From the NCBI GenBank assembly GCA_934435205.1, contig CAKSAK010000008.1, positions 49,678-113,677 on the forward strand: a stretch of 64,000 nt of DNA, read 5' to 3'. Position numbers and translations under genes: made by a program. Below, piece by piece: positions 41,120 to 48,407 of this stretch. This DNA comes from an uncultured Ruminococcus sp. GTDB taxonomy: Bacteria; Bacillota; Clostridia; Oscillospirales; Ruminococcaceae. The notes beneath the pieces are model-generated. The model was not told where the DNA came from. It was given only the letters and a program-made list of their open reading frames with translations, and ran no database searches. The first letter of the stretch is position 1. Every line of letters starts with the position of its first letter.

Positions 41120-41257
41120 GAAGTTATCTATTTGAATAAAATTTTTAGATAACATTTGAATAAAATATATGACATATACTATTGACAAGTAAAGTTAGCC
41201 ATGGTAAACTTATTTTGTGAAGTTCTTTTAGATAAAACATAAGAATAAAATATAGCT
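41120..41257 (+). promoter_or_regulatory. feo promoter with three imperfect direct repeats
   Basis: TTGACA (41182-41187), 17 bases, TAAACT (41205-41210). Around it, three repeats of the type TTAGATAAMAT..GAATAAAATAT occur (about 41124-41146, 41148-41170, 41227-41252). They are candidates for binding by an iron regulator, but do not match a Fur box clearly. Confidence 0.6.
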
Positions 41258-41272
41258 ATGGAGGAAAAGACA

Positions 41273-41515
41273 ATGACTCTTGATAAGCTTAAAACGGGTG
41301 AGTCTGCCGTGATAAAAGCGGTAGGCGGTGAGGGTGCGCTCAGGCTGCGTTTTCTCGACATGGGACTTATACCCAAAACAAAAGTAAAAATGCTAAAGCG
41401 TGCGCCAATGGGCGACCCTCTTGATATCGTGCTGAGAGGCTATGAGCTGACCCTCAGGATAGAGGACGCAAAGAACATAGAGATAGAAAAAACAGAGGAG
41501 AATGACCATATATGA
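41273..41515 (+). CDS. feoA: ferrous iron transport protein A
   Basis: The ATG at 41273 is chosen because GGAGG lies at the ideal distance; an ATG at 41258 overlaps that site. The product is 80 residues with the SH3-like FeoA fold: TLDKLKTGESAVIKAVGGEG, LRLRFLDMGLIPKTKVKMLK, DPLDIVLRGYELTLRIEDA. FeoA is a cytosolic partner of FeoB. Its stop overlaps the feoB start (ATGA). Confidence 0.95.
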   Translation: MTLDKLKTGESAVIKAVGGEGALRLRFLDMGLIPKTKVKMLKRAPMGDPLDIVLRGYELTLRIEDAKNIEIEKTEENDHI

Positions 41516-43518
41516 GATTTGCCCTTGCAGGAAATCAGAACTGCGGAAAGACCACGCTTTTTAACGCCCTTACAGGATCTAATCAGCACGTTGGAAACTT
41601 TCCCGGTGTAACAGTCGAGCAGAAGGTCGGTGACATAAAGGGGCAGAAAAACTGCACTGTGGTGGATCTGCCGGGAATATACTCACTGCGTCCTTACACG
41701 CAGGAGGAGATCGTCACCCGTGACTACATAATAAATGAAAAGCCTGACGGCATTATAAACATTGTTGACGCCACCAATATAGAGCGAAATCTGTATCTCA
41801 CTTTACAGCTTCTTGAACTGCGTGTGCCAATGGTGCTTGCCTTAAACATGATGGACGAGGTAAGAGCCAACGGTGGAACAATAGACGTAAAAATGATGAG
41901 CGACGCACTTGGCATACCTGTTATACCGATAAGTGCGGCAAAGGGCGAGGGTATCTCAGACCTTATCGACAAGGCTGTAGAAACCGCCCGAAACAAGACA
42001 AAGCCTGTTGTCACAGACTTTTGTGCTGACGACTCCCCTGTTCACAGATGTATACACGCTGTTGTTCATCTCATCATGGATCATGCCAACCGAGTAGGTA
42101 TACCGCCAAGATTTTGCGCTTCAAAGCTTATTGAGGGAGATAAAAACATTGAGGATCAGCTTGAGCTTAATCAAAACGAGCTGGAGCTTCTCGAACACTG
42201 CATAGTGGAAATGGAGGACGAATCAAAGCTTGACAGAAATGCGGCGCTTGCAGATATGCGATATGACTTTATCGAGAAAGTCGTTGCCATAAGCGTTGTG
42301 AAATGCCACGAGAGCCGAGAACACAAGCGGAGCGTGAAAATAGACCGCATTTTAACGGGAAAATACACTGCCCTGCCTGTATTTTTCGGTATAATGTTCC
42401 TTGTATTTTTCCTCACATTCAATGTTATCGGCTCGACATTATCCGATTGGCTTTCCCTTGGTATAGACAAGCTCACTGCTCTTGCGGACAAGGGTCTGAC
42501 CGCCTACGGCATAAACCCTGTTGTACACAGCCTTATAATAGACGGAGTTTTCGCAGGCGTTGGAAGCGTTCTAAGCTTTCTGCCTATAATAGTGACGCTG
42601 TTCTTTTTCCTTTCCATACTGGAGGACACGGGCTACATGGCAAGAGTGGCGTTCGTAATGGACAAGCTTCTTAGAAAGATAGGTCTTTCGGGACGAAGCT
42701 TTGTGCCTATGCTCATAGGCTTCGGCTGTTCAGTTCCTGCTATAATGGCAACAAGGACGCTTGTATCAGACCGTGACAGAAAAATGACCATACTTCTTAC
42801 CCCTTATATGAGCTGTTCGGCAAAGATACCTATTTACGCAGTTTTCTGTGCGGCATTTTTTAAAAAATATCAAGCGCTTGTGATGATAGGCTTATACATA
42901 ACGGGCATAGTGCTTGGCATAATAGTTGCACTGATACTGAAAAACACGGCTTTCCGTGGCAAGCCTGTGCCGTTTGTAATGGAGCTTCCAAACTATCGTC
43001 TGCCTTCGGCAAAAAGCGTGGGACTTCTTCTTTGGGACAAGGCAAAGGACTTTATACAGAGAGCTTTCACTGTGATATTCTTTGCAACTATCATAATATG
43101 GTTCCTTGAAACCTTTGACGCAAAACTCAACGTTGTTAAAGACTCCTCCGACAGCCTGCTCGCCCTTATCGGTCAGGCTATATCACCTATATTCAAGCCT
43201 TTGGGCTTTGCAGACTGGAGAGTGACCACCTCGCTTATATCAGGCTTCACTGCAAAAGAGGCGGTAGTAAGTACAATGGCGGTGCTGATGAACACAAGCA
43301 CTGCAAATCTCGGCACTGCTCTTTCGGGTGCATTCTCCACCCTTTCCGCACTGAGCTTTCTTGTATTCACCCTGCTTTACACCCCATGTGTTGCGGCGGT
43401 GGCGACAATAAAGAGAGAGCTTGATTCAAGGATACAGACAGTAGGCGTTGTGATAATGCAGTGCATGGTAGCATGGCTTTGCGGCTGTGCGGTATATCAG
43501 ATAGGGGCGCTGTTATGA
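41512..43518 (+). CDS. feoB: ferrous iron transport protein B
   Basis: FeoB is the GTP-driven Fe2+ importer of the membrane. The 668-residue protein has a GTPase domain: G1 GNQNCGKTTLFN (usually GNPNSGKT), G2 PGVTVE, G3 DLPG, G4 NMMD, G5 SAAKGEG. Then come a helical GDI region and about eight membrane segments in two Gate domains (LPVFFGIMFLVFFLTFN; GRSFVPMLIGFGCSVPAIMA; GFTAKEAVVSTMAVL). The Cys in FGCSVP and the helix starting GFTAKEAV are typical. It overlaps both neighbours by four bases. Confidence 0.97.
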   Translation: MRFALAGNQNCGKTTLFNALTGSNQHVGNFPGVTVEQKVGDIKGQKNCTVVDLPGIYSLRPYTQEEIVTRDYIINEKPDGIINIVDATNIERNLYLTLQLLELRVPMVLALNMMDEVRANGGTIDVKMMSDALGIPVIPISAAKGEGISDLIDKAVETARNKTKPVVTDFCADDSPVHRCIHAVVHLIMDHANRVGIPPRFCASKLIEGDKNIEDQLELNQNELELLEHCIVEMEDESKLDRNAALADMRYDFIEKVVAISVVKCHESREHKRSVKIDRILTGKYTALPVFFGIMFLVFFLTFNVIGSTLSDWLSLGIDKLTALADKGLTAYGINPVVHSLIIDGVFAGVGSVLSFLPIIVTLFFFLSILEDTGYMARVAFVMDKLLRKIGLSGRSFVPMLIGFGCSVPAIMATRTLVSDRDRKMTILLTPYMSCSAKIPIYAVFCAAFFKKYQALVMIGLYITGIVLGIIVALILKNTAFRGKPVPFVMELPNYRLPSAKSVGLLLWDKAKDFIQRAFTVIFFATIIIWFLETFDAKLNVVKDSSDSLLALIGQAISPIFKPLGFADWRVTTSLISGFTAKEAVVSTMAVLMNTSTANLGTALSGAFSTLSALSFLVFTLLYTPCVAAVATIKRELDSRIQTVGVVIMQCMVAWLCGCAVYQIGALL

Positions 43519-43655
43519 ACATGGGCGACTTTATAGTGATAGCACTTTTGCTGTTGTGGGCGATAGGTGCGGCAATAAGCATATCAAGGCAAAAGAAAAG
43601 CGGTAAATGCTGTGGCTGTTGTTCACACTGTCACAGCAGATGCGGCAAAAAATAA
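43515..43655 (+). CDS. small Cys-rich FeoB partner
   Basis: A 46-residue protein with one membrane helix (FIVIALLLLWAIGAAISI) and a Cys/His-rich tail CCGCCSHCHSRCG. This is the small Feo-associated membrane protein of Firmicutes, thought to bind iron near the FeoB exit. It begins in an ATGA overlap with feoB. Confidence 0.9.
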   Translation: MNMGDFIVIALLLLWAIGAAISISRQKKSGKCCGCCSHCHSRCGKK

Positions 43656-43660
43656 GGCAT

Positions 43661-43708
43661 AAAAACAGCGGAGAACTGCAAATACAATGCGTTCTCCGCT
43701 GTTTTGTT
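43661..43708 (+). terminator. terminator of the feo operon
   Basis: AAAACAGCGGAGAAC pairs perfectly with GTTCTCCGCTGTTTT. Confidence 0.85.
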
Positions 43709-43773
43709 AATATATAAGCAACACCTAAGAAATCGAAAGTTTACAATACATCTGACTTTTTTCGTTAATACAC

Positions 43774-43802
43774 CTGACAAATAAGCAAAAGTGTGATATA
43801 AT
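43774..43802 (+). promoter_or_regulatory. promoter of the alpha/beta hydrolase gene
   Basis: CTGACA (43774-43779), 17 bases, TATAAT (43797-43802). Confidence 0.7.
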
Positions 43803-43897
43803 ATAGCTTAGGACGAAGTTATTTGCCCTGTTTTTTCGGGTATATGGTTAGATGTATCTAACTCAATAAAGAAAACCAGCTTAGAAAGGTCGATATT

Positions 43898-44827
43898 ATG
43901 AAGAAACAATTTTTCAGCAATGAGAAAGACGGTTTTTACGGTACATATTATGAAAGCCCAAAGGGTGCAAACTGCGCAATGATAGGTCTGTTCGGTGACG
44001 ATCCTAATGATTTTATGGCAAAGTGCGGAGCAAAATGGCTTCACAAAAATGGCGTGAACGTTATGTGTATGTCACCTGACGTGAAGAACTACGGCCATGT
44101 GAACTTCCCGCTTGAAAGGATAGAGACCGCTATAAAGTGGCTCAAAAGCCATGGAAACAAGAAGATAGGCATAATGGGAATGAGTACAGCAGGAATGGAT
44201 TCACTTGTGGCGGCTTCATATTTTCCTGATATAACTCTGACTTTCGGTCTTACACCAAGCGATTTTGTATGGCAAGGCTTTGAGCAGGGCGAAAAAGACG
44301 GTTGCAAGGAATGGCCTATCCCTGACGCTTCAACCCTTTCATGGCAGGGCAAGCCGCTCCCTTATATGCCGTTCGTTTATGCCCACCCTGAATACTATCA
44401 CAAAATAGAAGAAGAAACCAAAGGCTCGGGAGACATCACACGAAGCACACACCTTTTTATCGACTCTGAAAAGGCAAGAGAACATACAGAGGAAGAGATG
44501 ATAAAGGTTGAGAAAATCAAGGGCAAGCTTATAATGGTGGGTGCTGATGATGACAGCTTTTGGGAGGCAGGAAAATACGTCCGCCGCATGGATAAAAGGC
44601 TTAAAGAACGCCCTCATGATTGCGATTACGAAGCCCTGACCTACAAGCATGGAACGCACTTTGTGCTTCCTGAGTCAATGCTCAGAAAGGCACTTCCTAT
44701 AGGACTAAAATTCGTTCTGAAATTTGTTTTCAAAGCTGCAAAGGACTATCCAAAAGAGTGCGAGCAGACAAGAAAGGATATCGACAGACGACTTTCTGCG
44801 GCATTAAAACAGTGGGCAGCTGAATAA
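43898..44827 (+). CDS. alpha/beta hydrolase, BAAT/acyl-CoA thioesterase C-terminal-like
   Basis: The 309-residue protein carries the nucleophile elbow IGIMGMSTAGMDSLVAASYF (Ser at about 97), preceded by an oxyanion strand (CAMIGLFGDDPNDFMAKCGA). Then come a VWQGFEQG cap region, a likely acid in KLIMVGADDDSFW and a catalytic His in TYKHGTHFVLPESM. This matches the C-terminal catalytic domain of BAAT-type enzymes. GAAAGG precedes the ATG. It is monocistronic with its own promoter; the substrate is unknown. Confidence 0.75.
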   Translation: MKKQFFSNEKDGFYGTYYESPKGANCAMIGLFGDDPNDFMAKCGAKWLHKNGVNVMCMSPDVKNYGHVNFPLERIETAIKWLKSHGNKKIGIMGMSTAGMDSLVAASYFPDITLTFGLTPSDFVWQGFEQGEKDGCKEWPIPDASTLSWQGKPLPYMPFVYAHPEYYHKIEEETKGSGDITRSTHLFIDSEKAREHTEEEMIKVEKIKGKLIMVGADDDSFWEAGKYVRRMDKRLKERPHDCDYEALTYKHGTHFVLPESMLRKALPIGLKFVLKFVFKAAKDYPKECEQTRKDIDRRLSAALKQWAAE

Positions 44828-45010
44828 AAGCCAAGATAATACGTTATTTTTTTGTGTAGGGCGAACACTGTTCGCCCGTTACTCGATATGTTTTACGATA
44901 AGCAAAGACCGACTTCCAGCGAAAAAAGCTGAAAGTCGGTCTATCATTTTTTTACAACAGCATAAATGCTTTCAAAAAGAAAGATATTTGTGATTTATGT
45001 TAATTTTCTA
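44828..45010 (+). other. intergenic region with palindrome and terminator
   Basis: It holds a GGGCGAAC palindrome at 44855-44878 and a terminator at 44906-44953 (AGACCGACTTCCAGC / GCTGAAAGTCGGTCT then T-run). No gene is seen. Confidence 0.7.
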
Positions 45011-45039
45011 TTGACATTAGAGTGCGAATATGGTAAAAT
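45011..45039 (+). promoter_or_regulatory. promoter of the LacI-GGDEF gene
   Basis: TTGACA (45011-45016), 17 bases, TAAAAT (45034-45039). The untranslated leader is over 100 bases long. Confidence 0.8.
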
Positions 45040-45147
45040 TAACTGTATGTGAATATTTTTCTAATAGTAGGCACATATCAAAGCAAAAAAACAATTATTT
45101 TATATAGATAGTGGTGGGTCGTCGTGACCCTGACGAAGGAGCAAGCT

Positions 45148-47034
45148 ATGTTTACAAGCGAAACAGCGAAATATAAAATAATAGGTATCTGCACTTCATG
45201 CGTACAATCTGACTATGTGAGAGATATAGTATCTTCCATAAGCCGAAAGGGTGTAAAAGAGGGCTATAAGATGCTTCTTTTCAACACCTTTTGCGACCTT
45301 TATCACAACAGTTCCTACAACCATGGTGAAGCAAGCATTTTTGATCTTATAAATTATGACATTCTTGACGTACTTATAATAATGCCCGAGGCAATAAAAA
45401 GGAGCAGCATTTCCAGCGAGATAATCAAGCGTGCCCATGAACATGGCGTTCCTGTCATATGCGTTGACAGTACAATGGATAATTGCTGCAGTGTGACATT
45501 CAATTACTCTGACGTTTTTGAAAAGATAGTTCGCCATGTGATCGAATTTCACGGCTGCAGAAGAGTTAATTTCATTGCAGGCGTAAAGGGTAATGCTTTC
45601 TCAGAAGAACGTATAGAAGCTTACAAGAAGGTGCTTGCGGAAAACGGCATAGAATTTGAACCTGAGCGTCTTGGCTATGGTGACTTCTGGGATATGCCAA
45701 CAAAAGGAGTATTGCAGAATTTTTTAGAAAGCAGTTTGGAATTTCCGCAGGCGATAATATGTGCAAACGACGCTATGGCGATAACAGCTTGCAGCATACT
45801 GAGAGAACGTGGCATAAAAGTGCCTGAAGACGTTATTGTAACGGGCTTTGACGGCATCGAGCTTGAACAGTATAACAGCCCTCGTCTTACAACGGCGGCT
45901 GTAGACAATGATGTGCTTGGCGAAAAGATAATAAACGCCATAGACCATATGATGAACGGAGTGCCTCTTCCTGAAAAAATAGAGGTCAACTACACCATGA
46001 GGATATCCCAGTCTTGCGGCTGTGAGAAAATAGACCCGAGAGAAATAGGCGACAAGATCCTTGAGCTTTACCATAAAATGAACGATTCTGATGGTCACGA
46101 ACAGCATATGTTCTCTTATCTTGCAAAAACAGTGGAATGTCACACCGTAGAAGAAATGGCAAAGGTAATGGCACGTTCGGGAGATTATTATAGCTGGGTA
46201 TGCACAAATTCTGATTTTCTGTCAAATGCGAGGCAAAGAGAACGCTTTAATGACAGCTTTACAAAGCAGATGAGAGTTTTCATGCAGACTTTTGACAACA
46301 AATACAAGACCGGTGAAGTATTTGACACCAAGGATCTTTTGCCTGATATGGAGCAAGTCCTTGGACGCCATAACTGCTTAATGTTCTCACCGCTTCATTT
46401 TCAGGACGAGGTCATAGGCTATGCGGCAAATTCATATAATCCTATATATTTTCTTTTCCAGAACACAAGACGTTTTATAAACAACACCAATCAGATAATG
46501 GAGAGCTTTAAAAACCGCCAGCGGCTTGAAAGGGCAAATGCAGAGCTTGCAAGGATACATATGCTTGACCCAATGACGGGGATATATAACCGCAGGGGCT
46601 TTTACAAGAACGTAAGAAAGCTTATTTCAAAGGCTGAGAAACAGGGCGTTGGCGTATGGGTATTCTCCATTGACATGGACAACCTTAAAAAGATAAATGA
46701 CCGTTATGGTCACAACGAGGGTGACAAGGCGATAAAGGCAGTGGCGTCGCTGATGACAAAATGCACTGCAGAGGGTGGGATATGCTCACGCTTCGGCGGT
46801 GATGAATTTGTGGCTGTTATCGCTGAAACAGATGATGCAGACAGCTTTTACGAAAAGGTATCCCGCAGCATTGCAGAATACAATCGCAGAAGCAAGTCGC
46901 CATATGATTTGTCGATAAGCTGTGGCTACAAGGCGGGAAAGCCGAAAACATTAAAAGAGATCGACGATCTTATGAAAGCGTCAGATCGTGAGATGTACAC
47001 GCAAAAGCGTGAACATCATGGTCGGCAGGACTAA
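45148..47034 (+). CDS. diguanylate cyclase with LacI-type ligand-binding domain
   Basis: The ATG at 45148 has GAAGGAG at the right distance. The 628-residue protein has no signal peptide. Residues about 10-285 are a periplasmic-binding-protein fold of LacI regulators (IIGICTSCVQSDYVRDIVSS, AIICANDAMAITACSILRER, VTGFDGIELEQYNSPRLTTA) without the DNA-binding helix. A GAF-like middle follows. Residues about 465-628 are a GGDEF domain: ARIHMLDPMTGIYNRRGFYK, DMDNLKKINDRYGHNEGD, RFGGDEFVAVIAET. The active site is intact and the inhibitory RxxD site is not seen. It likely makes cyclic di-GMP in response to a cytosolic sugar-like ligand. Confidence 0.9.
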   Translation: MFTSETAKYKIIGICTSCVQSDYVRDIVSSISRKGVKEGYKMLLFNTFCDLYHNSSYNHGEASIFDLINYDILDVLIIMPEAIKRSSISSEIIKRAHEHGVPVICVDSTMDNCCSVTFNYSDVFEKIVRHVIEFHGCRRVNFIAGVKGNAFSEERIEAYKKVLAENGIEFEPERLGYGDFWDMPTKGVLQNFLESSLEFPQAIICANDAMAITACSILRERGIKVPEDVIVTGFDGIELEQYNSPRLTTAAVDNDVLGEKIINAIDHMMNGVPLPEKIEVNYTMRISQSCGCEKIDPREIGDKILELYHKMNDSDGHEQHMFSYLAKTVECHTVEEMAKVMARSGDYYSWVCTNSDFLSNARQRERFNDSFTKQMRVFMQTFDNKYKTGEVFDTKDLLPDMEQVLGRHNCLMFSPLHFQDEVIGYAANSYNPIYFLFQNTRRFINNTNQIMESFKNRQRLERANAELARIHMLDPMTGIYNRRGFYKNVRKLISKAEKQGVGVWVFSIDMDNLKKINDRYGHNEGDKAIKAVASLMTKCTAEGGICSRFGGDEFVAVIAETDDADSFYEKVSRSIAEYNRRSKSPYDLSISCGYKAGKPKTLKEIDDLMKASDREMYTQKREHHGRQD

Positions 47035-47044
47035 CAGACATAAC

Positions 47045-47085
47045 AAAAGGGCGGATAGTTTGAAAACTTCCGCCCTTGTTTTTTA
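47045..47085. terminator. bidirectional terminator between the GGDEF gene and mntP
   Basis: AAAAGGGCGGA / TCCGCCCTT with T-rich ends on both strands, between convergent genes. Confidence 0.75.
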
Positions 47086-47087
47086 TG

Positions 47088-47663
47088 CTATTTGAGTATG
47101 CCAACTCCCTCAAGAAGGATCTTCAGCCCGATCAAAACGAGTATAATGCCGCCTGCTATCTCTGCCTTGCTCTTATATTTTGATCCGAACTTGTTGCCGA
47201 TAACAACGCCGCCAACAGAAATAATGAACGTTGTCAAGCCTATAATGATTATAGACGGCACGATACTCACCTTCAGGAAAGCGAACGTTATTCCGACTGC
47301 AAGTGCGTCTATACTTGTTGCTATGGCGAGTATAAAAAGCTCCTTTATATCAAGCTTTTCCCCATCAGGCGACCCCTCGTCATCATCGCCGCCCTTTATA
47401 GATTCATAGACCATTTTTCCACCGATAAAAGCAAGCAGGACAAAGGCTATCCAGTGATCCACCGATTCTATATACTTCTCAAACTGGCTGCCCAATGCCC
47501 AGCCTACAAACGGCATAAGAGCCTGAAAGCCTCCAAAGAAGCCGCCTATTATAAGTGCGTGCTTGTAGTTTATTTTTCTCATATTCAGACCCTTGCAGAT
47601 AGACACTGCAAAAGCGTCCATAGATAGTCCCACACCGATCAGAAAAAGTTCAACAAATCCCAT
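47088..47663 (-). CDS. mntP: manganese efflux pump MntP
   Basis: The ATG at 47663 has AGGAGC eight bases upstream; the frame open to 47693 lies in the riboswitch tail. The 191-residue protein has six membrane segments arranged as two repeats, each with a charged Asp motif: GLSMDAFAVSICKGL and AIATSIDALAVGITFA, plus GGFFGGFQALMP. These are the family's hallmark residues. It exports Mn2+, and the Mn2+ riboswitch upstream supports the call. Confidence 0.95.
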   Translation of the reverse strand: MGFVELFLIGVGLSMDAFAVSICKGLNMRKINYKHALIIGGFFGGFQALMPFVGWALGSQFEKYIESVDHWIAFVLLAFIGGKMVYESIKGGDDDEGSPDGEKLDIKELFILAIATSIDALAVGITFAFLKVSIVPSIIIIGLTTFIISVGGVVIGNKFGSKYKSKAEIAGGIILVLIGLKILLEGVGILK

Positions 47664-47691
47664 TTTTATCGCTCCTGTAATTATTTCAGGC

Positions 47692-47729
47692 AAAAATAAA
47701 AAGCCTGATACAAAGCTGTATCCGACTTA
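47692..47729 (-). terminator. expression platform terminator of the Mn riboswitch
   Basis: On the minus strand, AAGTCGGATACA / TGTATCAGGCTT is followed by TTTATTTTT. It would stop transcription when the aptamer is empty. Confidence 0.75.
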
Positions 47730-47763
47730 AAAAAAGCTCAGCATACAGCTATCCTGTCAGCCG

Positions 47764-47886
47764 TATGTGAGTCTTGTTACTAAAGGCCTTCGCCCCCTCG
47801 ACAAGCCAGACCGCCAAGGCGATCAGTATGTTGACTTGCCCCGCAGGATATCTCCTGCGTCAACTACTCCCTCACTGGTAATAAAG
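47764..47886 (-). promoter_or_regulatory. yybP-ykoY manganese riboswitch
   Basis: Read on the minus strand, the leader begins ACCAGTGAGGGAGTAGTTGA, passes a hairpin (GCAGGAGATATCCTGC), GGCAAGTCAACATACTGATC, GGCTTGTCGAGGGGGCGAAG and closes with GACTCAC pairing back to GTGAG. The GAGGGAGTAG start and the GGGCGAAGGC loop are the conserved parts of the yybP-ykoY family. It lies 100 bases before mntP. Confidence 0.85.
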
Positions 47887-47942
47887 TATTATTATCATAT
47901 CACAAAAGTTTTCCTTTGTCAACTTTTTTGCTACATAAACAT

Positions 47943-47971
47943 TTGACAAAATTGCAAAACTGTGATATAAT
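47943..47971 (+). promoter_or_regulatory. promoter of tRNA-Arg
   Basis: TTGACA (47943-47948), 17 bases, TATAAT (47966-47971), 15 bases before the tRNA. Confidence 0.9.
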
Positions 47972-47985
47972 AACGATTGTGATGT

Positions 47986-48062
47986 GTTTCCGTAGCTCAG
48001 CTGGATAGAGCGACCGCCTCCTAAGCGGTAGGTCGGGTGTTCGAATCACCTCGGGAACGCCA
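47986..48062 (+). tRNA. tRNA-Arg, anticodon CCT
   Basis: The acceptor stem GTTTCCG pairs with CGGGAAC, the anticodon loop CTCCTAA has anticodon CCT, the T-arm contains GTTCGAATC, and CCA is encoded. The 77-base gene marks the left edge of a GC-richer segment, a frequent insertion site for islands. Confidence 0.95.
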
Positions 48063-48407
48063 TAATGTGGAGACTAAAAAGATGTCTCCTGCGAAAAGCC
48101 CGGATATATCGGGCTTTTTTGCTACCCAAACGGCGATTTTTCTCTGTACCAAAACACAGATGTAAAATCGCCGTTTTCCCTTTGTGGATAGACTTGAACT
48201 CCCGAAAATTAAATATCAAATACACAGGCAGACTTGCGCAGGTCAAAGACCGCCCTTTTTTCTCTGCTGTGGGGCAAAAAGTGTGGCTTTTATGCAAAGC
48301 CCCGTAAGAAGCAGTTGAAAAACAGACGGATTTATGCTATAATATATTTTGAAAAGGTATATCCAAAGGTAAACAAAAAACGAATAAAGGGGAAATGGGG
48401 TCTGTTT
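48063..48407 (+). other. leader region with two hairpins and a promoter
   Basis: A terminator at 48094-48121 (GCCCG / CGGGC then T6) ends the tRNA transcript. A second stem spans 48128-48177 (AAACGGCGATTTT / AAAATCGCCGTTTT). A promoter TTGAAA (48315-48320), 17 bases, TATAAT (48338-48343) starts the sensor operon. No gene is supported. Confidence 0.7.
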
